DNA of 13,532 nucleotides from Candidatus Bathyarchaeota archaeon (GCA_030671165.1 DAOVAG010000009.1:1-13532), one strand, 5' to 3'; shown: positions 5,287 through 13,134, numbered from the stretch's first letter. A program made the numbers and translations. The notes: generated by a model from the letters alone, not told the origin.

Positions 5287-8211
5287 GTGTTGAGAATAAA
5301 GGCACTTTTTTATCTATCTTCCATTACACTTAATCAGGGATTACATAGATTGACAAACAGTACCGATGTTTTCTCCATCCTTGCAAAACCTATCCGAAAG
5401 ATAATAATTGAAAGAGGTTTTGTAAGTCCAACATCTACTCAAAAAGTTGCAATTCCACCCATTATTGCCGGACGAAACGTCTTATTAATTGCCCCGACAG
5501 GTACAGGTAAGACGGAAGCTGCGTTTCTTCCAGTTTTTAGTAAACTTATTGAATACGTTAAAAGACAACAAAACATTAAAATATTGTATATTACTCCTCT
5601 TCGATCTCTAAATAGAGATATTCTTGATCGTCTTCAGTGGTGGTGTAAAAAATTAGACATAAAGATTGCTGTACGCCATGGAGACACTGATGTTAAGGAA
5701 AGACTTACACAATCAAGAAGTCCACCAGATCTTTTAATAACGACTCCTGAAACTCTTCAAGCAATATTACCTGGAAGAAACTTTAGGAGACATTTAAAAT
5801 CTGTTCGGTGGGTCATCATTGATGAAGTCCATGAATTTGCTGAGAATAAACGTGGAAGTCAACTCTCTTTAATTTTAGAACGCCTCAGGATTATAACGGA
5901 ACAAGATTTTCAATTAATAGGTTTATCTGCCACAATCGGTAGTCCAGAAAAAGCTGGAAAATTTTTAGTTGGAATGGAAAGAGAAGTCGAAGTAGTAAAA
6001 GTACCTATAGCTCGTTACATGAACATTCAGGTCGTTTACCCTCAACCATCTCGAGAAGATCATTCATTGGCAACTATGTTATATACGAACGTGGAAGTTG
6101 CAGCAAGATTGCGAGTGATCCGTAAATATATCGAAGAACATAACTCAGTACTTATATTCACTAATACCCGATCAATTGCTGAGGTTTTAACAAGCAGATT
6201 CAAAATATGGGATATAGATTATCCAATAAGCATCCACCATGGATCTTTAGCTAAACCTGCTAGGATAACTGCAGAGAGAGGTTTAAAATCAGGGGATCTC
6301 AAAGGGCTTATATGTACTTCATCTTTAGAATTAGGAATTGATATTGGGCATATAGACCTATGCGTCCAATATATGAGCCCACGTCAAGTTACACGTCTTG
6401 TCCAGAGGATAGGTCGCAGTGGTCATCGGATCGATCAGGTTGCTAAAGGAATTATAATAACAATGGACTCTGAAGACACATTAGAGACCATGGTTATTGC
6501 AAGAAGAGCTTCTCTTGAAGATTTAGAACCTATTAAAATTCCAAATAAACCGTTAGACGTATTAATCAATCAAATTGTAGGTCTCTTTTTAATTTGGAAC
6601 AGGTGGGATTTTAATCAAATTCTTGATTTATTTAAAAAAGCGTATCCATATCGTGAACTAAATGAATCTGATTTGGTGAATGTTCTTACATATATGCATA
6701 ATCGTTATCCAAGATTGGCTTGGGTCTCATTGGAAGATAAGATTACAGCCAAGCCTATGAATTTGAAGGATATTTATCAATATTATTACGACCATTTATC
6801 CATGATTCCTGATTCTAAGAAATATTTAATAATCGATGAAACTAAAGAGGTAGCTTTAGGAGTACTTGATGAAATATTTGTTGCTGTATATGGCCTTCCT
6901 GGAACTAAGTTCATTATAAAAGGTAATGCATGGCAAATCGAAAGCGTACTTGATGATAAGATATATGTTACTCAGGTAAATGATGCTACAGGGGCTATTC
7001 CAAGCTGGATTGGAGAAGCTATATCGGTTCCTTGTAAGATTGCTAATGAAGTAGGGCAGATCAGAGCTTTTGTAGAAGAGAGATTTCTAAAAGGTGATGA
7101 ATTAAACACGATCGCGTTAACCCTTTCAAAAAAATATCCTGCTTCTGAGGATACTATTCAGAGAGCTATGTGCGAAATCGTGGAACATGTTCGTAGAGGA
7201 TTCATAGTTCCAACGGATAAGAGACTCATTATAGAAGATTGGGATAACTATACGGTAATCCATGTTTGCCTTGGGAGCTTAGCTAACAGAACTCTGGCAG
7301 TAGTAATTAGTTATATGCTTTCGGAAAAGACTGGATACACAATTCGTACTCAAGAAGATCCATACAGAATTATTATTCAAAATATGGACATTGTAAATTC
7401 TGACATAGTTAAGGAAATTATAGATGAAGTTTCAAAAACAGATCTCAAAGATATTATTGTTAAAGCATTCGAAAAGACAGGTCTCTTTAAAAGAAGAATA
7501 ATTAATATTGCGACAAAATTTGGAGCCATCGCTAAGGGCGTTGATTTCGGTAATATTAGCCTTAATCAATTAACAAATAGCTTTCGAGGAATGGTAATTT
7601 TTAATGAGGCCATCAAGGAGATCATAAGTAGTGATACCGATCTGCAAAATCTAAATGGGTTTTTAAATCGTTTACGTAAAGGCGAAGTTGAAATAATTCA
7701 AGAGAAAGGTAAAGAAGTAACACCTCTTACTCGTTTTAGTCTTGAAAAATTCAGAAGACATAGAAGTTTTCTTTCCACCGAGAAGTTGAAACGGTTAACT
7801 TTAGAGTCAACTAAAGCTAGATTGTTAAATGAAATAAGAACATTCATTTGTACAAATTGTTGGGATTTTATTCAAATGATGCCTATTAAAAATCTTGATA
7901 AAACTGTTAGTTGTTCGAAGTGTAATTCTACTAAAATTGGGGTTCTAAAAAATTCAATGAGTGCTGTAAAAAAAGTTTCACTGAAAATAAACAATAAATT
8001 AACCAATAGTAACAAGAAAATAGCTGAAAAAGCACTTAAAACAGCGGCTCTTGTCGCTAAATATGGTAAGCGAGCTGTTGTTGTCTTAGCTGGAAAGAAT
8101 TTAAGTTTATTTGAAGTGGAGAATATTCTCAGTAAGACAGAAGAGATTGATGAAAAGTTATATATTTTAATTATTGAGGCAGAGCGAAATTCTCTCACAA
8201 ATATGTTTTAG
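5287..8211 (+). CDS. lhr: Lhr-family superfamily 2 helicase with C-terminal zinc ribbon
   Basis: This 974-residue ATP-dependent 3'-to-5' nucleic-acid helicase belongs to the Lhr group, implicated in DNA repair, replication-fork processing and RNA metabolism. Two RecA domains carry APTGTGKT (69-76, motif I), TPLRSLNRD (Ia), DEVH (179-182, motif II), SAT (214-216, III), IFTNTRS (IV), LELGIDIG (347-354, V) and QRIGRSGHR (373-381, VI). A winged-helix and beta-barrel Lhr core follows, including IPSWIGE with W574 at the position of the aromatic residue typical of Lhr enzymes. Near the C-terminus two cysteine pairs, CTNC (855-858) and CSKC (876-879), form a likely zinc ribbon, followed by about 90 further residues. 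The start is GTG at 5287; the overlapping ATG at 5285 is out of frame and stops at once. The first 25 residues are poorly conserved-looking, so a later start is possible. It is divergent from the signal peptidase gene. Confidence 0.92.
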   Translation: MLRIKALFYLSSITLNQGLHRLTNSTDVFSILAKPIRKIIIERGFVSPTSTQKVAIPPIIAGRNVLLIAPTGTGKTEAAFLPVFSKLIEYVKRQQNIKILYITPLRSLNRDILDRLQWWCKKLDIKIAVRHGDTDVKERLTQSRSPPDLLITTPETLQAILPGRNFRRHLKSVRWVIIDEVHEFAENKRGSQLSLILERLRIITEQDFQLIGLSATIGSPEKAGKFLVGMEREVEVVKVPIARYMNIQVVYPQPSREDHSLATMLYTNVEVAARLRVIRKYIEEHNSVLIFTNTRSIAEVLTSRFKIWDIDYPISIHHGSLAKPARITAERGLKSGDLKGLICTSSLELGIDIGHIDLCVQYMSPRQVTRLVQRIGRSGHRIDQVAKGIIITMDSEDTLETMVIARRASLEDLEPIKIPNKPLDVLINQIVGLFLIWNRWDFNQILDLFKKAYPYRELNESDLVNVLTYMHNRYPRLAWVSLEDKITAKPMNLKDIYQYYYDHLSMIPDSKKYLIIDETKEVALGVLDEIFVAVYGLPGTKFIIKGNAWQIESVLDDKIYVTQVNDATGAIPSWIGEAISVPCKIANEVGQIRAFVEERFLKGDELNTIALTLSKKYPASEDTIQRAMCEIVEHVRRGFIVPTDKRLIIEDWDNYTVIHVCLGSLANRTLAVVISYMLSEKTGYTIRTQEDPYRIIIQNMDIVNSDIVKEIIDEVSKTDLKDIIVKAFEKTGLFKRRIINIATKFGAIAKGVDFGNISLNQLTNSFRGMVIFNEAIKEIISSDTDLQNLNGFLNRLRKGEVEIIQEKGKEVTPLTRFSLEKFRRHRSFLSTEKLKRLTLESTKARLLNEIRTFICTNCWDFIQMMPIKNLDKTVSCSKCNSTKIGVLKNSMSAVKKVSLKINNKLTNSNKKIAEKALKTAALVAKYGKRAVVVLAGKNLSLFEVENILSKTEEIDEKLYILIIEAERNSLTNMF

Positions 8212-8596
8212 TAATAAAGTGGAACTTCAGATTGAATCGATTTTTATCATGATATTTACTTCATTAGACCCTGGAAATAGACTGCAATGATTAAGACAAG
8301 ACTATTGTAGATAGATATTATCTGAAATATTGTGAATACTATTAATTCTACTTTAGTTAATAGATGACATTAAATATGATTGTGATCTACTCTTTATTAG
8401 CCAGCTTCACATGAGAATGAGCTAAAACTAACTAGAATCCCCGACTGATTCTATGAAAAAAAAGAAACATACGTATTTGAAGAAGATGTCAAAACAGTAA
8501 TATATATGGAATTTAAAGAAATCATCGTCAGTTTAGACTTTGAAATACAAACTAGCTGAAATAAGTGATTTATTTGATAATGAAAATAGGTCTGTG

Positions 8597-8604
8597 TATA
8601 TTTA
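8597..8604 (+). promoter_or_regulatory. TATA-like box before the amidohydrolase gene
   Basis: TATATTTA is centred about 30 bases before the ATG, which would give an almost leaderless transcript. That would leave the GGAGG at 8618-8622 largely outside the message, so either this box is not used or the Shine-Dalgarno is not needed. Confidence 0.3.
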
Positions 8605-8617
8605 TCATTCTCAAATC

Positions 8618-8622
8618 GGAGG
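8618..8622 (+). promoter_or_regulatory. Shine-Dalgarno GGAGG of the amidohydrolase gene
   Basis: GGAGG lies 8 bases before the ATG at 8631 and fixes this start. Confidence 0.6.
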
Positions 8623-8630
8623 CTTGAAGG

Positions 8631-9785
8631 ATGGTTCTTCATTTCACCGATAGTCCGGTTATTGACAACCATTGTCATACTATAGATCCTCAGAAAGCGA
8701 TTTTAGACCGGGTGTCTCTAGTCAGCGAGTTCTATCACGGTATGAAAGATATCCCGCAAAACGACGTTCATCCTTGGCGTTGGAAGGCCTCTGAAACACT
8801 ACGACAACATCTACCTAATCTAGGAGTGGTCCAGACCATGATCTTTCAGCTTTCTAAGTTACTTGGATGCGCTCCCGAGTTAGACGCGGTCGTTGCTTCA
8901 CGTAACAGTCATACAATTCAGAGCTTTTCTTCTTATGTGAAGATGCTATACCAAGATGCGGGAATTGTAGGAACCGTGTTGGATAGTGGCCTGCCACCAG
9001 GCGACCCTCTCTTCGACCTCTTCCCAGGCAAGGTGATGCGATTATTCCAAATGAGCACCGCCATCCGACGTATTCTAAAGAACGCGTTGTCTTATCGGGA
9101 GTTCTTGAACAGTTACCAGAACAGCTTGGATCATGCTGTGCGTCAACATGGTTTCATAGGCGTGAAAGCGCATGTCGCAGAGGTGGTGGGTTTCGGTGTG
9201 GAAACTATAGAATTCACAGAAGCCCATTTCGCTTCTGCAAAAGCTGGAGACATTGAAGCTTATAAAAAACTGTATCTCACAATCTTTACTGAAACGTTGC
9301 GTCAATGTCAGGAGTTGCGCATCCCAATGCATCTTCATACAGGTATAACTGGAGGTATCTGGGATGGATCTATCACAAATGCAGATCCCTTCTTGATTGT
9401 ACCACTCCTCCGACGACCTGAATTCATTCAAACCCGCGTCGTTTTGTTACATGGTTCCTATCCTTGGATTCAGCATGCATCTATGGTTGCTCATGCACTT
9501 CCCCATGTTTGGGTCGATCTGAGTTGGACGACGCCATGGAGCGCACTCCGACTCGTCGAGTCTTGGCGTGACGTCATTGGAGTGATGCCATTGTCAAAAT
9601 TGATCTTTGGCAGCGGAGGACACGGGACTCCGGAGATTGCATGGCTCTCTGCGAAGACCACTAAGATCGCATTACAACACGTATTAGAGGATAATGTTAC
9701 GTTAGGACTATTGAATTCAAAGCAGGCTAAGCGGATCGGTCAGATGATTCTGCATGATAACGCTACACGGTTATATAATCAATAA
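8631..9785 (+). CDS. Amidohydrolase-superfamily protein (amidohydrolase_2, FluG/GlnT-like) with altered active site
   Basis: This 384-residue TIM-barrel metal hydrolase-like protein starts at ATG with GGAGG in front. Recognisable strand-end motifs are IDNHCH (H14, H16), GVKAH (K179, the usual lysine position), MHLHTG (H234, H236) and VLLHGSYPW (H274). The C-terminal block FGSGGHGTPE (326-335) corresponds to the family's FGSDxxxxPE, but the expected aspartate, a metal ligand and general base in nearly all members, is G329 (codon GGA). The protein may therefore be inactive in the usual chemistry or use another residue. Relatives act on amides, gamma-glutamyl compounds or carboxylic acids; nothing here names the substrate. 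Base composition is richer in G+C (over 55% around 9001-9060) and codons are less A/T-ending than in lhr or ilvC, suggesting transfer. It stands alone, converging with ilvC. Confidence 0.85.
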   Translation: MVLHFTDSPVIDNHCHTIDPQKAILDRVSLVSEFYHGMKDIPQNDVHPWRWKASETLRQHLPNLGVVQTMIFQLSKLLGCAPELDAVVASRNSHTIQSFSSYVKMLYQDAGIVGTVLDSGLPPGDPLFDLFPGKVMRLFQMSTAIRRILKNALSYREFLNSYQNSLDHAVRQHGFIGVKAHVAEVVGFGVETIEFTEAHFASAKAGDIEAYKKLYLTIFTETLRQCQELRIPMHLHTGITGGIWDGSITNADPFLIVPLLRRPEFIQTRVVLLHGSYPWIQHASMVAHALPHVWVDLSWTTPWSALRLVESWRDVIGVMPLSKLIFGSGGHGTPEIAWLSAKTTKIALQHVLEDNVTLGLLNSKQAKRIGQMILHDNATRLYNQ

Positions 9786-9848
9786 TAAATGACGAGTATA
9801 TATGCACTATGCATAGTTGGGACTTTACACAGATTTTTATTAATTGAA

Positions 9849-9893
9849 TTTAAGATCGAAAAAAGTACTTAATTCTTTTTTTTCGATCTTAAA
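9849..9893. terminator. Perfect 16-bp inverted repeat, probable two-way terminator
   Basis: The arms 9849-9864 (TTTAAGATCGAAAAAA) and 9878-9893 are exact reverse complements around a 13-base loop. The repeat lies between the ends of the convergent amidohydrolase and ilvC genes. The ilvC stop codon (complement 9869-9871) is in the loop and the last ilvC codons form one arm. Each strand has a run of at least six T in its second arm (eight T on plus, 9876-9883), so it can supply both a hairpin and a T-tract in either direction. Confidence 0.55.
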
Positions 9894-10918
9894 GATCTTA
9901 CTGTTACTCCTGTTCTCCACATTTCTGAATTACCCATTTTTGTTAATTCTTCTTTTAATTTTTCTTTGTAATCTGGTTCTTTGCTTCGTTCAAGTACAAT
10001 TTTTGTTTCTACTCCAGATGTTACCAACTCATAAAGTGATTCAAAGAGAGGGTCTACAGCAGATCTAAATCTATTCTTCCATCGGAGTGCTCCTATGCGA
10101 GCAGTTTCGCTACAGTTGTTAAACATCCAGTCCATTCCATTCTCATCAACCAATCTTATTAGACTTTGAGTTAATTCTTCAACAGTTTCATTGAAGGCTT
10201 CACTTGGAGTATGACCATGACTTCTCAAGCAGTTGTATTGAGATTCCATAATGCCTGCTATTGCACCCATTAAAACGCCCCTTTCTCCTGTCATATCGCT
10301 GTAAACTTCCTTCTTAAATGTAGTCGGGAATAGGAATCCAGAACCTATAGAAATGCCAATAGCCTTTGCTCTATCTTCAGCTCTACCTGTAAAGTCTTGA
10401 TAAATAGCATAACTACTATTTATGCCGCTTCCTTGTAGAAAATTTCTTCTAACAGAGGTTCCAGAGCCTTTCGGTGCAACTAAAATTACATCAACATTTT
10501 GTGGTGGGATAACACCTGTTAATTTTCCGTAAACAACCGAAAAACCATGAGAAAAGTAAAGCGCATCACCCTTCTTCAAATATTTTTTAATTATAGGCCA
10601 TAATTCTTTTTGTGCTGCATCAGTAAGTAAATATTGTTTTATTGTCCCTCTTTTCGCAGCCTCCTCTAAGGGAAACAATGTTTCTCCAGGTATCCACCCA
10701 TCTTGCAATGCTCGATCATAACTCTTACTAGCCTTTCGCTGACCGACAATCACGTTAATTCCATTTTCCTTCATGTTTAAAGATTGGCCTCTTCCTTGTA
10801 TACCATATCCAAGGGTTGCGATTACTTCATCTTTTAAAACTTCTCTAGCGTGTTCTATTGAATATTCTTCTCTAGGTATCACGTCTTCTTTTATGCCGCC
10901 AAAATCTAATATTACCAA
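9869..10918 (-). CDS. ilvC: Ketol-acid reductoisomerase (NADP+), Ilv5/Bacteroidetes-like class I
   Basis: KARI converts 2-acetolactate to 2,3-dihydroxy-isovalerate (and the isoleucine analogue), using NADPH and Mg2+. The 349 residues have a Rossmann domain with GYGIQGRGQ (38-46), the phosphate-binding loop VGQRKASKS (58-66) and FSHGF with H124. VAPKGSG carries K150. The knotted C-terminal domain has the metal ligands D208 and E212 in SDMTGER and E244/E248 in FNETVEE. It is a short class I enzyme. The second-strand loop and blocks such as DGWIPGETLF, AIYQDFTG, AFNETVEELTQSL and GMDWMF resemble Bacteroidetes and fungal Ilv5 proteins as I remember them, more than typical archaeal KARI. The start is TTG (complement 10916-10918); no in-frame ATG is available. 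No other ilv or leu gene is adjacent. Confidence 0.96.
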   Translation of the reverse strand: MVILDFGGIKEDVIPREEYSIEHAREVLKDEVIATLGYGIQGRGQSLNMKENGINVIVGQRKASKSYDRALQDGWIPGETLFPLEEAAKRGTIKQYLLTDAAQKELWPIIKKYLKKGDALYFSHGFSVVYGKLTGVIPPQNVDVILVAPKGSGTSVRRNFLQGSGINSSYAIYQDFTGRAEDRAKAIGISIGSGFLFPTTFKKEVYSDMTGERGVLMGAIAGIMESQYNCLRSHGHTPSEAFNETVEELTQSLIRLVDENGMDWMFNNCSETARIGALRWKNRFRSAVDPLFESLYELVTSGVETKIVLERSKEPDYKEKLKEELTKMGNSEMWRTGVTVRSLRSKKKN

Positions 10919-11365
10919 ATCTTGTCGCCTACATATATTTTTTGAATAATATCTTTAATGAAGGTTACTAATTTACTTTGCAGAATATAAAGAGTTAATA
11001 CTTTATTTGAATTCTCTATTGAATAATTATCACTATTTATTATATTTTTATCTAGATCGTTAACGTGAGATAAGGAAAATCATCCACTATCTTACTGATA
11101 AAAGTTTCAAGAGATCTTATAACCATACTTCGAAGCGAAAGCTGAGTGAAAACTATCTCAAGTTAACCTTAACATTAGATATTATTTGAAGTTATCTTAA
11201 AAAGAAACATCACAGTCTTAGAATTGTCGACATTAAAATGGCCTTATTTATGATGAGAGAAGAGTCATACACAATTTAATGAGCATTCAATCACTACTAT
11301 ACTCTGTAAATCATATTTAACGGGCAAGGTATCTTGTAAGATTCCACGTTTGTACCATAAAATAA
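10919..11365. other. Intergenic region between the SplB-like gene and ilvC
   Basis: About 450 bases without a credible frame. The right-hand gene's neighbour side carries the ilvC promoter box (10984-10992). The rest is AT-rich. I looked for box C/D RNA signals and tRNA shape and saw none that were complete. Confidence 0.4.
10984..10992 (-). promoter_or_regulatory. TATA box of ilvC
   Basis: CTTTATATT on the minus strand is a good match to an archaeal TATA box. It lies about 70 bases before the TTG and implies a leader of roughly 45 bases. Confidence 0.4.
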
Positions 11366-12109
11366 TTAGAACAGAAATTTGTAAGGTATCCCTCTTTTTC
11401 TGAATGTTTCACTAAGGTCAATTTTCATCTGTTTAAAAAATTTTTCATACATTGCATGGTTTAAATGATATTTTCTGTATGCCCAGTCTGCGTAATGATA
11501 ATTCTGTCTGTCGATTAAGACATGATCCACTTTTCTCTCTAGATATGCCGCTATTCCTTCTGCTCCAGGTAGTAAAGGAGCTATCATGGCAAAAGTTTTG
11601 ATACCTGAAGAATGCAGTTTTTCTAACGCTTCTATTCGTTCTTCAATCGGTGGTGCATTAGGTTCAAAAATTTTCCGGATATTCTCGTCAGCGGTAGTGA
11701 TTGTAAATCCGACTTCAATCTCTTCGAATTTTTCTATCAGATCCATATCGCGTAATACTAAAGGGGATTTTGTTTGAATCCTTACAGGAAAGCCATATCT
11801 CACCAATATTTCTAGACAACCCCTCGTTAATTTGTATTTTTTCTCAAGCGACTGATAAGGGTCACAAACGCCACTTATCCAGACTCTACCTGCACGCTTC
11901 TTGTTTATCTCACGTTGAAGCAACCTTACTGCATTGATTTTTACGTCAACAAATTCACCCCATTTTTCCCTATGGCCAGTAAATCTCTTCATGAAGCGTG
12001 CATAGCAGTAAGTGCAGCCATATTCACAACCTACATAAGCATTAATTGTATAATCAGAAATTTTCGATTTTGATAAGATACTTTTTGCTTTAATTTCTCT
12101 AACTATCAT
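11366..12109 (-). CDS. Radical SAM protein, SplB-like (COG1533 type)
   Basis: This 247-residue radical SAM protein carries the cluster motif GCEYGCTYC (C28, C32, C35; CxxxCxxC) followed by YARF. WISGVCDPYQSLE (78-89) and VRIQTKSPLVLRD (109-121) are the blocks typical of proteins annotated as SPL family or DNA repair photolyase. IEVGFTITTADENIRKIFEP matches the next conserved strand, and APLLPGAEGI follows. Spore photoproduct lyase itself repairs thymine dimers using a downstream cysteine. Most short archaeal members are functionally unassigned, and this one should be read as a radical SAM enzyme of unknown substrate. The start is ATG at complement 12107-12109, without a clear Shine-Dalgarno but with a TATA box 31 bases upstream, suggesting a nearly leaderless message. 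No partner gene is adjacent. Confidence 0.87.
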   Translation of the reverse strand: MIVREIKAKSILSKSKISDYTINAYVGCEYGCTYCYARFMKRFTGHREKWGEFVDVKINAVRLLQREINKKRAGRVWISGVCDPYQSLEKKYKLTRGCLEILVRYGFPVRIQTKSPLVLRDMDLIEKFEEIEVGFTITTADENIRKIFEPNAPPIEERIEALEKLHSSGIKTFAMIAPLLPGAEGIAAYLERKVDHVLIDRQNYHYADWAYRKYHLNHAMYEKFFKQMKIDLSETFRKRGIPYKFLF

Positions 12110-12136
12110 GAAATCATCTTCAAATCAACCATATTC

Positions 12137-12144
12137 TAAATATA
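12137..12144 (-). promoter_or_regulatory. TATA box of the SplB-like gene
   Basis: TATATTTA on the minus strand is centred 31 bases before the ATG at 12109, consistent with a leader of only a few bases and with the lack of a Shine-Dalgarno. Confidence 0.4.
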
Positions 12145-12170
12145 CGACGTTTAATTATTTCTACATTCTC

Positions 12171-12257
12171 CTAAATTGATAACTCATCACCTAAACTTCT
12201 ACAAATAGAGATATACTCATCTTTTCTTCCTCCATGGCCAATTATTAAAATATCCAA
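12171..12257 (-). other. 28-codon micro-ORF upstream of the SplB-like gene (doubtful)
   Basis: A TTG-started frame encodes a short peptide with the glycine-rich, nucleotide-loop-like string ILIIGHGGRKDE and ends at TAG. If the TAG were read through, the frame continues 16 codons to a TGA just before the SplB-like ATG. There is no Shine-Dalgarno. It may be a leader peptide, a gene remnant or chance. Confidence 0.15.
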
Positions 12258-12615
12258 TTGTTTAACGTAAGATTACTCATACCATCTAATTACATATTAA
12301 GAATCTAAATATTCCTCATTAGAAAAAATATCTCGACTATTGAAATTCCAATAAGAGTTCATATTCTGTCTAAAATCTTAATTGACATTATATTCGTATG
12401 AAACTAAATCTTAAAACCAAGCTTTACTACCGTTTTTTAATAAAAAATGTATATCAAAACTGTCAAAGCATTGATAATAATTTGAAAACAGTCTCTGTTC
12501 TGGATACAGCGTCCAATGAATATATTCAAATGTACCAATAAAGTCTATGGAAACTTTATTATTTGTAATTCGATTAAGATTTTCCTTTTATTATAAATTT
12601 AGAAACATTTGTTTT

Positions 12616-12630
12616 TCTCATAATATGAGA
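12616..12630. repeat. Short perfect palindrome downstream of yjbQ
   Basis: TCTCATA-A-TATGAGA is an exact 7-bp inverted repeat with a one-base centre, about 70 bases past the yjbQ stop. No partner site was found. Confidence 0.25.
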
Positions 12631-12699
12631 TTTGAAATTTATATATGTAGATTAATTTCATTTTTGTGTTCTATATTAGGAGTAATTCGTTTTCCAAAA

Positions 12700-13119
12700 T
12701 TATTCGCCTATTATCTTTACTAAAACTCTCTTACGTCTTCTCCCATCAAACTCTCCGTAATAGATCTGCTCCCAAGGTCCAAAATCTAGTCTTCCATTTG
12801 TTACAGCCACTACAACTTCTCTTCCCATAATTTGTCTCTTAAGATGAGCATCAGCATTATCTTCACCAGTCCTGTTGTGACGGTATTTAGATGTCGGTTC
12901 ATGTGGAGCCAGATTTTCCAGCCATTCATCAAAATCATTTATCAGACCAACCTCTGCATCATTGATAAAAACACTTGCAGTAATATGCATAGCATTTACA
13001 AGACATAATCCTTCCTTGATTCCACTCCTTCTAACAATCTCTTCAACTTTATTGGTTATATTGATGTAATCTCTCCTTTCTCTTGTATGTAACCACAAAT
13101 ATTCGGTTACAGAAATCAA
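12700..13119 (-). CDS. yjbQ: YjbQ/UPF0047 family protein
   Basis: This 139-residue protein is a complete member of the small UPF0047 family, which forms trimers with a putative metal site. Conserved positions are visible: H45 in [14 protein letters not shown]62 and D64 in the following helix, YRHN with H81, [10 protein letters not shown] with D87, N88 and H92, and [19 protein letters not shown]. Family members are annotated as secondary thiamine-phosphate synthase because E. coli YjbQ can rescue thiE mutants weakly; the true role is not settled. The start is TTG (complement 13117-13119), fixed by a strong GGAGGTGA 7 bases upstream; no in-frame ATG exists nearby. It is isolated, with large gaps on both sides and a promoter-like element shared with larA. 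Confidence 0.93.
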   Translation of the reverse strand: MISVTEYLWLHTRERRDYINITNKVEEIVRRSGIKEGLCLVNAMHITASVFINDAEVGLINDFDEWLENLAPHEPTSKYRHNRTGEDNADAHLKRQIMGREVVVAVTNGRLDFGPWEQIYYGEFDGRRRKRVLVKIIGE

Positions 13120-13126
13120 ATATTAT

Positions 13127-13134
13127 TCACCTCC
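13127..13134 (-). promoter_or_regulatory. Strong Shine-Dalgarno GGAGGTGA deciding the yjbQ TTG start
   Basis: GGAGGTGA on the minus strand is a full-length archaeal Shine-Dalgarno 7 bases before the TTG. It is the clearest proof in this window that TTG is used as a start. Confidence 0.8.

Larger units (their letters stand above)
8212..8630. other. Intergenic region between lhr and the amidohydrolase gene
   Basis: AT-rich DNA with stops in all frames. A minus-strand 75-codon frame reaches in from the amidohydrolase gene but has no recognisable motif and an odd composition, and I take it as chance. The right end holds the TATA-like box and Shine-Dalgarno of the amidohydrolase gene. Confidence 0.4.
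12110..12699. other. 590-base gap between yjbQ and the SplB-like gene
   Basis: No established gene. It contains a TATA box for the downstream SplB-like gene, a 28-codon TTG-started micro-frame (complement 12171-12257) and a 7-bp palindrome. It also holds a 58-codon minus-strand open stretch (complement 12411-12587) with no ATG, GTG or TTG start. At this A+T content, stretches of that length arise by chance, so it is not called; a decayed gene remnant is the alternative. Confidence 0.4.

Noticed and set aside
8451..8678. 75-codon minus-strand frame overlapping the amidohydrolase start
   Set aside because: It has no recognisable motif, low-complexity Ser/Thr/Asn-rich composition, and overlaps a well-supported gene start and its Shine-Dalgarno on the other strand.
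9075..9431. 118-codon minus-strand frame inside the amidohydrolase gene
   Set aside because: It lies wholly antisense to a gene with clear catalytic-site motifs and shows no motif of its own.
10919..11365. Possible box C/D small RNA in the ilvC upstream gap
   Set aside because: A TGATGA occurs near 11251 but no correctly placed CTGA boxes follow it, so the required C-D-C'-D' order is not met.
12411..12587. 58-codon open stretch on the minus strand in the yjbQ-SplB gap
   Set aside because: It has no ATG, GTG or TTG start. A rough estimate from local A+T content predicts about one such stretch by chance in a gap of this size on six frames.
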